The notes beneath the pieces were generated by a model that saw only the letters and a list, made by a program, of their open reading frames with translations, was not told the DNA's origin and did not search any database. Of a DNA stretch of 64,000 bases, positions 16,898 to 25,483 are shown in pieces. Source of the DNA: Bradyrhizobium embrapense (GTDB lineage: Bacteria > Pseudomonadota > Alphaproteobacteria > Rhizobiales > Xanthobacteraceae); the NCBI RefSeq assembly GCF_001189235.2, contig NZ_LFIP02000013.1, positions 62,001 through 126,000 of the forward strand, in the 5' to 3' direction. The position numbers and the translations under genes are program-made. Numbering within the stretch: position 1 is the first letter of the stretch; each line of letters starts with the position of its first letter.

Positions 16898-17764
16898 ATG
16901 AGCACCAAGTCAAGCCCTCGCGCGCCGCAGCGCTCCCGTACCGCCTCGCTGAACCGGCGGGAGCGGGCCATCGATCATCGCGCAGCCGGCTCCGCCGCCG
17001 CGCCGACATTCAAGCCGATCCACACCAGGCGGACGTTCGAGGAGATCTGCGAGCGGATTCGCGAGCAGCTGGCGCTCGGCGTGCTGAAGCCCGGCGACAA
17101 GCTGCCGGCCGAGCGCGAACTCGCCCAGCAGCTCGGCGTCAGTCGCAATGTGCTGCGGGAGGCGCTGCGCAGCCTGGAGATGGCCGGCGTGCTGCGGCTG
17201 CAGAAGGGCGTCAAGGGCGGCGCCTTCATCCAGCAGGGCGACACCCGGCGCATGAACGAGGTCATGCGCGACATGCTGAGCCTCGGGACAATCTCGGTTC
17301 GGGAATTGTCGGAGGCGCGGGTCCACGTGCTCGACCTCGTGGTGCAGCTGGCCTGTGCAAATGCACGGCGCGCCGACCTCGACGCGCTGGAAGCCAATAT
17401 CGAGCGCACCGAGCTTGCGACGAGGGAAGGCCGCTTGCTCGATCGGGTCGAGTGCTCGCGCGAATTCTACAAGCTGCTGGCGGCGTCGACCGGCAACAAG
17501 GTGATCGCGATGATCGTGGACTCCGTCACCGAGATTCACATGCGCTTCGTCTACGCCAAGGTCGCTTCCAGCGGAGTCGCGATGGCGCGGCTGGCCGAGA
17601 AGCGGCGGCAGTTCCTGGCGGCGCTCAGCGAGCGGAACGTGGCGCTGGCGAGCCGGCTGCTGCGCTCGCACCTGGAATCCGTGCAGCGCATGCTAGAGCA
17701 GGACCCGGGCGCCATGTCGCTTCACGTCGCATTGGCTGACGTGCAGCCGGGGTTGCGCCGGTAG
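16898..17764 (+). CDS. GntR-family regulator, FadR subfamily
   Basis: A 288-residue regulator. The winged helix at about residues 45-110 contains LKPGDKLPAERELAQQLGVS and NVLREALRSLEMAGVL. A C-terminal all-helical FCD-type ligand domain follows (about 125-270, with ELSEARVHVLDLVVQLAC). The ATG at 16898 is preferred to one at 16874 because the latter lies inside the palindromic operator. A basic, Ser/Arg-rich N-terminal arm of about 35 residues precedes the domain. It lies divergent from the ACAD gene and ahead of the catabolic genes, so it probably responds to an acyl-CoA or free acid of the pathway. Confidence 0.9.
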   Translation: MSTKSSPRAPQRSRTASLNRRERAIDHRAAGSAAAPTFKPIHTRRTFEEICERIREQLALGVLKPGDKLPAERELAQQLGVSRNVLREALRSLEMAGVLRLQKGVKGGAFIQQGDTRRMNEVMRDMLSLGTISVRELSEARVHVLDLVVQLACANARRADLDALEANIERTELATREGRLLDRVECSREFYKLLAASTGNKVIAMIVDSVTEIHMRFVYAKVASSGVAMARLAEKRRQFLAALSERNVALASRLLRSHLESVQRMLEQDPGAMSLHVALADVQPGLRR

Positions 17765-17819
17765 CAATCGGCCGCACCAACAAATCAACACCCAAACGGC
17801 AATAACAACGGAGGCAAAC

Positions 17820-18629
17820 GTGTCCAACTACGCCAAGTATGAATGTCTGACGGTCGAGGTCGCGGACAAGGTCGCGACCGTCACGTTGAATCGTCCGCAG
17901 GCGCGTAATGCCATCAATCAGAGGCTGATCCGCGAGCTGCGCACGATCTGGGACGATCTTGCCGACGATCACGCCGTCAATGCGGTGGTGCTGACCGGCG
18001 CCGGGGACTTCTTCAGCGTCGGTGGCGACGTCAAGGCGATGTCGGAGCGGCCGGGCGGCGACGTGCTCGAAGAGGGCGAGGTGCACGACCCCATGATCAG
18101 CCGGCGTGGCGTCACTCGCCAGCTCGAGCTCGACAAGCCGATCATCGCGGCGATCAACGGCGACGCTATCGGTCTTGCGGCGACCCACGCGCTACTCTGC
18201 GACATCACCGTGATGGCCGAGGATGCGCGGATCGGCGACACCCATGTTTCGCGTGTCGGCCTGGTCGCCGGTGACGGCGGCACCGTGATCTGGCCCCTGC
18301 TGATCGGCGTCAACAAGGCCAAGGAATTCCTGATTCGCGGCACGCTGCTGAGGGGCGCCGAGGCGGAGCGGATCGGGCTGGTCAACCATGTCGCTCCGCG
18401 CGCCGAGGTGCTGGCCAAGGCACGCGCGATCGCGGTCGAGCTTGCGAACGGTCCGACCTGGGCCATTCGATGGACCAAGCTGTCGATCAACCAGATCGTC
18501 AAGGAGCGCGTGAACATGCTGCTGGAAGCCTCGATGGCGCTGGAACAGGTGACGTTCGAGACCGCCGACCACAAGGAGGCGACGATGTCGTTCAAGGAGA
18601 AGCGCAAGCCCCGGTTCGGCCAGGCATAG
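17820..18629 (+). CDS. Enoyl-CoA hydratase/isomerase (crotonase) family
   Basis: A 269-residue crotonase-fold enzyme. Its opening VEVADKVATVTLNRPQARNA and the oxyanion-hole segment GAGDFFSVGGDVKAM are typical; KPIIAAINGDAIGLAATHAL is the second oxyanion-hole helix. At the position of the usual second catalytic glutamate it reads DTHVSRVGLVAGDGGTVIW, so the exact reaction (hydration, isomerisation or C-C cleavage) is open. The GTG start at 17820 follows GGAGGCAAAC. It is followed after three bases by the fused ACAD gene, so one transcript is likely. Confidence 0.9.
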   Translation: MSNYAKYECLTVEVADKVATVTLNRPQARNAINQRLIRELRTIWDDLADDHAVNAVVLTGAGDFFSVGGDVKAMSERPGGDVLEEGEVHDPMISRRGVTRQLELDKPIIAAINGDAIGLAATHALLCDITVMAEDARIGDTHVSRVGLVAGDGGTVIWPLLIGVNKAKEFLIRGTLLRGAEAERIGLVNHVAPRAEVLAKARAIAVELANGPTWAIRWTKLSINQIVKERVNMLLEASMALEQVTFETADHKEATMSFKEKRKPRFGQA

Positions 18630-18632
18630 GTC

Positions 18633-20870
18633 ATGGCGGCGGAAGCGTCGAACGACGACGTCAGGGGGATGCTGCGCGACTCCTTGCGTGGCTTCCTCGA
18701 CGAGCATTGGCGTCCGCGCGGTGCGACGACATCGTCCTCGCCGGATGAGGTGTCGGCGATCTGGCGCAAGCTGGTCGGGCTGGGCGTCGCCGCACTCGGC
18801 GCGGGGGGCGGCGGCGAGGGTGGGCTTGCCGAGATTCTCGTCGTCATGGCGGAGCTTGGCCGCGCCGGATGTCCGGCGCCGATGTGGTCGGCGGCACTTG
18901 CCAACCTTGCGGTTTCCCGATCGCAGGCGGTCGTTGCGGCCGATCTTTTGGCGCGGCTGCATTGCGGGGAGGCGGTCATCGCCTTCTCATTCGGCGGGCT
19001 GGATCCCGATCCCGGGACGGGCTCGATCGCGGTCACCGACCTCACGGCTAACGGCGTGCTCCGCTTCGTCGAGGCCGCGGCAAGCGCGACGCACCTGCTG
19101 GTCGCTTGCGATCGGTCTCACCTTGCGCTGATTGATCTCGGCGATCCCGGTGTCGAATGTGTTGCCACCCGCGCGATGGGTGCCTGGGGATTATATGAGG
19201 TCAGGCTGAGCGCAGCGCCGGTCACGCTCATTCCGGTAGGGACCGTCGATCTGGACCTTCTCCGGCTCAAGGGCAAGACGGCGCTGACCGCGCGTGCCCA
19301 CGGCGCGGCTCGGCGCGCGTTTGAGCTCGCCGTGGACTACGCCAAGGAGCGGCATCAGTTCGGCCAACCGATCGGAAAATTCCAAGCTATCCAGCATAAG
19401 CTGGCAAACTGCCTGATCGCGCTCGAAGGCGTCAGGCTGATCCTCGAGCATGCCGCCAGACTGCATGATGGCGGCGACGCCGACTGGCACTACTTTGCCG
19501 ATTGCGCATCGGCATTTTCCGGGGAGGCGCTGCGGCAGGTCTCGCTGGAGACCCAGCATACGTTCGGTGCGATCGGCTATGCCGAGGAGCACGAGGCGCC
19601 GATCCATTTCAAGCGCGTGCATCTCGATACGATCGCGCTCGGCGGTGCTTCGGACGCAAAACGCGGACTGGCCGCACGGCTGCTCGATGCGGGTGGCGCC
19701 GGGTTGCCGCAATACGACCTCGGGCCCGCCGGCAATGCGCTGCGCGAGCAGGTTCAACGCTGGCTCGCGCAAAACTGGAGCGGCGATACGAAGCAAGCGT
19801 TCGACCAGAGGCCGTTCGCCAAGCGCGAGTTCGATGCGCCCTTCGCCCGCGATATCGGCGAGACCGGATGGATCGGCCTCGGATGGCCGGAGCAGTTCGG
19901 CGGGCAGGGGCGCTCTCCATTGGAGCAGATCGCCTTCATGGAGACGATGGAGCGGGGCGAGGCACCGCGGATCGGCGCGGCGATCCAGGCCAATGCGCTG
20001 ATGATGTTCGGTACGCCGGAGCAGCAGCAAGAATACCTACCGGAGATCCTGCGCGGCGAAGCGATGCATGGCATGGGTTACAGCGAGCCGCAGGCAGGCT
20101 CCGACCTTGCGGCGCTGCGTACCAGCGCCGTCAGGGACGGCGACCATTGGGTGATCAATGGCCAGAAGATCTGGACCACTACCTGGTGGGGCAAATACAT
20201 GTTCCTCGCCGCGCGGACCGACAAGGCTGCAAGGCCGCCGCATGCCGGCATCAGCATGTTCATCGTTCCGATGGATGCACCGGGCATCACGATACGTCCG
20301 TCCGCAACCATGTATGACGGCACGTTTGCCAACATCTTCTACGACAACGTGCGGATTCCCGCCGAGAACCTGGTCGGCGAGGTCAATGGCGGCTGGAAGG
20401 TGCTGACCGGCGCGCTTGCCTTCGAGCGCGGGCTGGTCGGTGGCGGCATCGTCCTGAAGGTGGCGCACGCCTTCGAGCAGTTGCGCGCGCGTGTGATGGC
20501 CGGAGAGGGCGAACAGTCGTTGGCCAGCGACCCGATCGTCCGCGACAGGATGGCGACCTTGGCGTCCGAGATCGAGATCGGCCGTCTCTTGATGATGCAT
20601 TGCGCGGACCTCGCCGCCGACGGCGTGACGCCGCCGGAATATGGCGCGATCAGCAAGGTGTTCTCCGGTGAGTTGATGGAGCGTTTCGGCGAGGCCGCGC
20701 TTGATATTCTCGGCATGCGCGCGGCGCTGTCCGAGCAGATGCCGGGTGCGATCGACAATGGCCGCTTCGAGCAGAACCTGCGGCATTCGCTGATGTGGGT
20801 GATCAGCATCGGCACCAACGAAATCCAGCGCAGCCTGATCGCGCAACGCGCGCTCGGGTTGCCGAGATAG
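18633..20870 (+). CDS. Fused two-domain acyl-CoA dehydrogenase (FadE34-like layout)
   Basis: A 745-residue protein made of two acyl-CoA dehydrogenase units in one chain. The first (about 1-365) is diverged and carries the C-terminal block DYAKERHQFGQPIGKFQAIQ. The second (about 370-745) has GMGYSEPQAGSDLA and ends SIGTNEIQRSLIAQRALGL. The usual catalytic EGT triplet is IGT in the second half and absent from the first. Fused or paired ACADs of this kind (FadE34, or alpha2beta2 enzymes of steroid side-chain breakdown) place the base elsewhere. This hints at a bulky cyclic acyl-CoA substrate. It lies between the crotonase and a CoA transferase. Confidence 0.85.
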   Translation: MAAEASNDDVRGMLRDSLRGFLDEHWRPRGATTSSSPDEVSAIWRKLVGLGVAALGAGGGGEGGLAEILVVMAELGRAGCPAPMWSAALANLAVSRSQAVVAADLLARLHCGEAVIAFSFGGLDPDPGTGSIAVTDLTANGVLRFVEAAASATHLLVACDRSHLALIDLGDPGVECVATRAMGAWGLYEVRLSAAPVTLIPVGTVDLDLLRLKGKTALTARAHGAARRAFELAVDYAKERHQFGQPIGKFQAIQHKLANCLIALEGVRLILEHAARLHDGGDADWHYFADCASAFSGEALRQVSLETQHTFGAIGYAEEHEAPIHFKRVHLDTIALGGASDAKRGLAARLLDAGGAGLPQYDLGPAGNALREQVQRWLAQNWSGDTKQAFDQRPFAKREFDAPFARDIGETGWIGLGWPEQFGGQGRSPLEQIAFMETMERGEAPRIGAAIQANALMMFGTPEQQQEYLPEILRGEAMHGMGYSEPQAGSDLAALRTSAVRDGDHWVINGQKIWTTTWWGKYMFLAARTDKAARPPHAGISMFIVPMDAPGITIRPSATMYDGTFANIFYDNVRIPAENLVGEVNGGWKVLTGALAFERGLVGGGIVLKVAHAFEQLRARVMAGEGEQSLASDPIVRDRMATLASEIEIGRLLMMHCADLAADGVTPPEYGAISKVFSGELMERFGEAALDILGMRAALSEQMPGAIDNGRFEQNLRHSLMWVISIGTNEIQRSLIAQRALGLPR

Positions 20871-20880
20871 GAGAGATCGG

Positions 20881-22074
20881 ATGCAAAGGGATGGCGACAG
20901 GGCACCGCTCGCAGGTGTGCGGGTGCTGGATTTTTCCATCATGGTGGCGGGGCCCTATTGCGCGCGGCTGCTCGCCGACGTCGGCGCCGAGGTCATCAAG
21001 ATCGAGCCGCCGGAAGGCGACGACATGCGGCTGCGGACGCCGCTGCGCGAAGGCCACAGTACTTATTTCGGCCAGCTCAATGCCGGCAAGCGCAGCCTGG
21101 CGCTTGACCTGAAGAATGCCGATGCCGTCAGGCTCGTGCATCGCATGGTCGCGGAGACGGATATTCTCGTCGAGAATTTCCGCCCCGGTGTGATGGATCG
21201 TCTTGGCCTCGGCTATGACGCGCTACGGCAGATCAACCCAGGCCTGATCTATTGCTCGATCTCGGGCTATGGCCAGACCGGCCCTGCCGCCGAGCGGGCG
21301 GCGTACGCGATGATCGTGCATGCCGAGAGCGGATTTGATCAGTCCCTGGCGCGCTATGCCGGCGACCGGGAGCGTCCGGCGGCAGGCGCGATCTTTGTCG
21401 CCGACATCCTTGGCGGCATCTTCGGCTATTCCGCGATTCAGACCGCGATGGTCCAGCGCGAGCGCACCGGCAAGGGGCAGCGCGTCGATGTGGCGTTGAT
21501 GGACTGCATGCTCAACCTGCTGGTCTATGAGCTCCAGGAAGCCCAATTCCCGATCAGCGCGCCGCGGCCGACCTATGGGCCGGTACGCACCCGCGATGGC
21601 GATATCTTGATCGCCCCGGTGACGCCGCGGAATTTTGCGGCGCTATGTGAGGTCACAGGACAGGACGAGCTGGTGAACGATCCGCGCTTTGCGACCATTC
21701 CGGCGCGCGGCGCCAACTGGACCGCCATGATGCAGGTGATCGAGCAATGGACGGAGCGTCACACCGCCGCCGAATGCATCTCAGCGCTGGATCGCGCCGG
21801 CGTTCCCTGCGCCAAATACCGTGCGCCGGGTGCGGCGCTGACCGATCCCCATCTGCGTCAACGGGGTGTATTCGGGACGGTTTCGGATGGTGCCGGTGAC
21901 TTCGTCGGCGTCAGCGCGCCTTGGCAGATGTCCGGGGCCGATACCCCGATCGGTCGTCAGGTGCCCGGGATCGGCGCGCAGCGCGATGACGTGCTGTCGC
22001 GGATTCTGGGACTGTCGCCCGACGCCATCGCGGCGCTTGCTGCTGCGGGGACGTTTGGCAAGCCTGCGGCCTAA
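20881..22074 (+). CDS. Family III CoA transferase (CaiB/BaiF type)
   Basis: A 397-residue enzyme moving CoA between carboxylic acids. It has the family opening LAGVRVLDFSIMVAGPYCAR, then LLADVGAEVIKIE, the block GKRSLALDLKN, and the likely catalytic aspartate in FVADILGG. It starts ten bases after the fused ACAD gene, and AGGAGAG precedes the ATG. A second member of this family is encoded at 25484. Having CoA transferase rather than ligase suggests the substrate is activated at the expense of another CoA ester such as succinyl-CoA. Confidence 0.92.
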   Translation: MQRDGDRAPLAGVRVLDFSIMVAGPYCARLLADVGAEVIKIEPPEGDDMRLRTPLREGHSTYFGQLNAGKRSLALDLKNADAVRLVHRMVAETDILVENFRPGVMDRLGLGYDALRQINPGLIYCSISGYGQTGPAAERAAYAMIVHAESGFDQSLARYAGDRERPAAGAIFVADILGGIFGYSAIQTAMVQRERTGKGQRVDVALMDCMLNLLVYELQEAQFPISAPRPTYGPVRTRDGDILIAPVTPRNFAALCEVTGQDELVNDPRFATIPARGANWTAMMQVIEQWTERHTAAECISALDRAGVPCAKYRAPGAALTDPHLRQRGVFGTVSDGAGDFVGVSAPWQMSGADTPIGRQVPGIGAQRDDVLSRILGLSPDAIAALAAAGTFGKPAA

Positions 22075-22081
22075 GTGAGGC

Positions 22082-22576
22082 TCAACGATCGGACGGTGCG
22101 TCGGGCGGCGGTGCCTTCGCGATCGCCAGCAGGCATTTCAGGAAATGCGCGCGGTCTTCCTTGCGCAGGGGCGCCAGCATGATGTTCTGCAGCTCGGCCG
22201 CTGCCGGGATCACGGCCAGTAGCGCTTCCTCACCCTTGGCAGTGATCTGCACCTGAAGCGAGCGGCGGTCGTCCGGATTGTCCTTCTTTGCGACCAGCCG
22301 GCGCGCGACCATCCGCTTCAGCATTTCGCTCAGCGTGTTGCGGTCGCAGCTGATCCGCTCCGCCAGCACGGAGGGAGTGAGGGGACCCAGCTGATACAGC
22401 GCCATCAGCACGCCGAACTGCCGCGGCGTGATGTCGCTATGACGCGTCATGCTTTGATAGAGCCCGTCGTAGCGCGCCTCCAGCAGCCGCAGCAGAAATC
22501 CGACGCCGCCTTCCAGTTGCCATTCGCGCGCAATGTCTGCGGCCGAACCACTCTTCGGTGCCCTGTCGACTGCCAT
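22082..22576 (-). CDS. MarR-family transcriptional regulator
   Basis: A 164-residue winged-helix regulator with the MarR pattern: ITPRQFGVLMALYQLGPLTP, then LAERISCDRNTLSEMLKRM, the wing KKDNPDDRRSLQVQITAKG, and a C-terminal dimer helix. It converges with the CoA transferase (seven bases apart) and is divergent from the HicB-like/Rieske operon. MarR proteins in such places are usually repressors released by an aromatic acid or its CoA ester, so it is the best candidate to control the oxygenase genes. Confidence 0.9.
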   Translation of the reverse strand: MAVDRAPKSGSAADIAREWQLEGGVGFLLRLLEARYDGLYQSMTRHSDITPRQFGVLMALYQLGPLTPSVLAERISCDRNTLSEMLKRMVARRLVAKKDNPDDRRSLQVQITAKGEEALLAVIPAAAELQNIMLAPLRKEDRAHFLKCLLAIAKAPPPDAPSDR

Positions 22577-22783
22577 GCCGTCTCGTTCGGTCCCAGCCGG
22601 GATTTTGCGAATTCGCCTTAGCCGTTAGCAGCTTGGCCTGACGCCCTCAACCCTGCGCTGAACCACCGTCCAGTCTTGTTCACGGGTCGATGCAATTGCG
22701 CTCGGCTCTTGTCAGCTTCTCGGCTATGTAGTACGTATACGTATTATATGCGATGCGAAAGACGTCGTGCAGGGAGGTTGAAC

Positions 22784-23110
22784 TTGGACCTGCGTGAGCT
22801 GCTGTCGATTCCCTATCTGCTTGAGGCCGAAGCGGTCGAAACCGAGCCGGGGCAGTGGCGGGTTCGGCTCGCCTATCCCGAACTGACGGGATGCGCGGCG
22901 GAGGCTGCCGTCGTCGAGGACGCTTTACGCGAGCTCGAGCGGCGCCGCATCGAATTGATCGTCGGCCTGGTGGAGGAGGGCAAGCAGCCTCCCATTCCAC
23001 GCCAGCCGCTCGCTGCATCCGATCCGCTTTGGACCGCACAGGATCTCGGGCTCTCCGACCGCGTGGCCGTTCTGCTGGGCGGCGCGGCGGGACCGGCCAC
23101 CCGCAATTGA
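22784..23110 (+). CDS. HicB-like small protein ahead of the Rieske oxygenase gene
   Basis: A 108-residue protein whose middle resembles the HicB partial RNase-H fold: WRVRLAYPELTGCAAEAAVV, EDALRELERRRIELIVGLVE, then a Pro-rich segment. This is the same order as HicB antitoxins (YPELPGC, then an amphipathic helix, then IPEP). No HicA toxin lies next to it and there is no added DNA-binding tail. The TTG at 22784 is chosen because AGGGAGG lies six bases upstream; an ATG at 22676 has no such site. Its stop is 13 bases before the oxygenase start, so it is co-transcribed with it. Function unknown. Confidence 0.65.
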   Translation: MDLRELLSIPYLLEAEAVETEPGQWRVRLAYPELTGCAAEAAVVEDALRELERRRIELIVGLVEEGKQPPIPRQPLAASDPLWTAQDLGLSDRVAVLLGGAAGPATRN

Positions 23111-23123
23111 AGGAGGCAAACCC

Positions 23124-24443
23124 ATGCTCTCGCACGAAGACAATGAACGCCTTGTGAGGGTCAGCAAGGGCACGCCGCTCGGCGATCTCTTCCGGCTGTA
23201 CTGGATTCCGTTCCTGCCGTCGACGGATCTCGACAAGGACGGTCAACCGAAGCGCATTCGGTTGCTCGGCGAGGATCTGGTCGCCTTCCGCGACACCGAG
23301 GGCCGCGTCGGGCTGGTCGACCAGGCCTGCCCGCATCGCGGCGCGCCGCTGGTCTTCGCACGAAACGAGGATTGCGGGCTGCGCTGCGTCTATCACGGCT
23401 GGAAGTTCGACGCCACCGGGGCGGTGACGGATATGCCGGCGGAGCCAGTGCGCAGCCGCCTCAAGGAGCGGGTGCGGATCAAGGCCTATCCCTGCAGGGA
23501 GCGCAACGGGATGATCTGGACCTATATGGGCCCGGATCACGCCGAGCTGCCGCCGCTGCCGAACCTCGAATGGAATCTGGTGCCGGCCGAACAGGTGCAC
23601 ATCTCGCTCCGCGTCCAGGAGTGCAACTGGCTGCAGGCGGTGGAAGGCGAGATCGACTCGGCGCACGCGCCGCTGCTGCATGGGCGGCTCGACGCCCAGG
23701 GCACGACCAGCGCCTGGATTCAGAAGCGCGACCTGCGCCCTACCTTCGAATGCATCAAGCAGGATTTCGGCATGAGCATTGCCGCGCGGCGCAACTACGA
23801 TGCCAACACGCTGTACTGGCGGGTCAACCAGTTCTTGCTGCCGTTCTACACGCTGGTGCCGCCGCTGTCGCCGTTCCCGGATCTGAGTGGGCATGCCTGG
23901 GTGCCGATCGATGACGAGAACACGCTCTGCATCATGTTCTCCTATCATCCGTCGGAGCCGTTGCTGGAGAAAACACGGCAGGTGTTCGCGGAAGGGCACA
24001 AGGGCCGCGAAAGCGGCCACGCCAGCCGCCATGCGCTGGTGCAGCACCCGGTGACGGTGCCGTATGCCGGCTACTGGACCAAATACAATCCGCAGAACGG
24101 CTTTCAGTTCGACTACGAAGCGCAGCGCACCACCTGGTTCTCCGGCCTGCCGGGGCTCTGGGTGCAGGACGGCGCCTGTCAGAGCGGCGTTTCACCGATC
24201 TTCGATCGCACCAGGGAGACGCTCTGCTCGAGCGATACCGGCATCGCGATGACGCGGCGTTTCATTCTCGAGGCGCTCGGTGCCTATCGCGATCACGCGA
24301 TCAGGCCGAGGGGCGTGTCGGATCCCGACGTATTCATGGTGCGCGCGGTGTCGCTGCGGCTGCCGCCGGAGGACTCCTGGGTCGACGTCGGTGCGCCCTT
24401 CATGCGGGCGCAGCTCGGCGCCGATTTCGGGTACGAGCTGTGA
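23124..24443 (+). CDS. Rieske aromatic-ring hydroxylating oxygenase, phthalate-dioxygenase type
   Basis: A 439-residue oxygenase alpha subunit. The Rieske [2Fe-2S] ligands are C69, H71, C88 and H91 (CPHRGAPL then CVYHGWKF). The mononuclear iron motif EGEIDSAHAPLLHG supplies D178, H181 and H186. The layout fits the phthalate 4,5-dioxygenase / single-component-alpha group, which uses a PDR-type reductase, and just such a gene follows with overlapping start. AAGGAGGCAAACCC precedes the ATG. Whether it mono- or dihydroxylates, and what ring, cannot be told from sequence. Confidence 0.93.
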   Translation: MLSHEDNERLVRVSKGTPLGDLFRLYWIPFLPSTDLDKDGQPKRIRLLGEDLVAFRDTEGRVGLVDQACPHRGAPLVFARNEDCGLRCVYHGWKFDATGAVTDMPAEPVRSRLKERVRIKAYPCRERNGMIWTYMGPDHAELPPLPNLEWNLVPAEQVHISLRVQECNWLQAVEGEIDSAHAPLLHGRLDAQGTTSAWIQKRDLRPTFECIKQDFGMSIAARRNYDANTLYWRVNQFLLPFYTLVPPLSPFPDLSGHAWVPIDDENTLCIMFSYHPSEPLLEKTRQVFAEGHKGRESGHASRHALVQHPVTVPYAGYWTKYNPQNGFQFDYEAQRTTWFSGLPGLWVQDGACQSGVSPIFDRTRETLCSSDTGIAMTRRFILEALGAYRDHAIRPRGVSDPDVFMVRAVSLRLPPEDSWVDVGAPFMRAQLGADFGYEL

Positions 24444-25411
24444 GCGCATCTAACCATATGGCCGGCACGCAGCAGGTGCTGGTCAAGCGCATCAGCTACG
24501 AGGCTGAACGGATCAATTCCTACGAGCTGGTGGCGCGGACGGGCGGCGAACTGGCGCCGTTCACGGCGGGCAGCCATATCGACCTGCACCTGCCGAACGG
24601 CATGGTCCGCAGCTACTCGCTGGTCAACGATCAGCGCGAGCGGCATCGCTATGTCATCGCGGTCAATAGAGATGCCGAGAGCCGTGGCGGCTCCCGCTTC
24701 GTTCACGACACCGTCAAGGTCGGGGAGATCATGACCATCTCGCTCCCACGCAATAACTTCGCGCTTTGCGAACAGGCCGAGCATTCGGTCCTGATCGCCG
24801 GGGGCATCGGCATCACGCCATTGCTGTCGATGATCCGGCGCTTGGTGGCGCTCGGACGTTGCTGGGAGCTGTTCTACGCCGCGCGAACGCGCGCCGCGGC
24901 CGCGTTTCTCGACGAACTCGGCACGTTTCGATCCGATGCCGGCCTACACGTCGATTTCGACGACGAGCGAGCGGGACGGGTGTTCGATCTCGCGGCCATC
25001 GTCAGGGCCGCGCCGGCACGCGCGCATCTCTATTGTTGCGGGCCGTTGCCCATGCTCGCGGCATTCGAGGCGGCCACGGCGGATCGCCCCGCCGATCGCG
25101 TGCATGTCGAGTATTTCAAGGCGCGGGAAGCGCCGGCCACCGAGGGCGGCTTCGTGGTCAGGCTCGCGCGGAGCAACCGCACGATTACGGTCGAGCCCGG
25201 CAGGACGATCCTCGATGCGCTGCTGGATGCCGGGATCGCCGCCAACTACGCCTGCACCGAAGGGGTCTGCGGTACGTGCGAGACGCGCGTGCTCGAAGGC
25301 AAGCCGGATCATCGCGATCAGTTCCTGAGCGAGGAGGAGCAGGCGACGAACAGGAGCGTCATGATCTGTTGCTCAGGCGCCAAATCCCGCATGCTCGTGC
25401 TCGATCTCTGA
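24440..25411 (+). CDS. PDR/VanB-type oxygenase reductase
   Basis: A 323-residue electron-transfer protein. An FMN-binding barrel contains RSYSLVN. The NAD domain contains GGIGITPLLSM and YCCGPLPML. The C-terminal plant-type [2Fe-2S] ferredoxin domain has YACTEGVCGTCETRV with the last cysteine in MICCSG. This domain order is that of phthalate dioxygenase reductase and VanB. The GTG start at 24440 overlaps the oxygenase stop codon; an ATG at 24458 is an alternative. It surely feeds electrons to the preceding oxygenase. Confidence 0.93.
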   Translation: MSASNHMAGTQQVLVKRISYEAERINSYELVARTGGELAPFTAGSHIDLHLPNGMVRSYSLVNDQRERHRYVIAVNRDAESRGGSRFVHDTVKVGEIMTISLPRNNFALCEQAEHSVLIAGGIGITPLLSMIRRLVALGRCWELFYAARTRAAAAFLDELGTFRSDAGLHVDFDDERAGRVFDLAAIVRAAPARAHLYCCGPLPMLAAFEAATADRPADRVHVEYFKAREAPATEGGFVVRLARSNRTITVEPGRTILDALLDAGIAANYACTEGVCGTCETRVLEGKPDHRDQFLSEEEQATNRSVMICCSGAKSRMLVLDL

Positions 25412-25483
25412 ATTGTCGCTCCGCCGACCGGCAATTGACGACGACGGCCCGCGAACCCGGATCAACCCTCTCAAGACGAACGG

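Noticed and set aside
22784..23110. Classical HicAB toxin-antitoxin system
   Set aside because: Only a HicB-like protein is seen; no HicA-sized gene lies on either side and the gene is coupled to an oxygenase.
22680..24047. Open frame of 455 codons on the minus strand opposite the Rieske oxygenase gene
   Set aside because: Antisense shadow of a gene with clear iron-ligand motifs.
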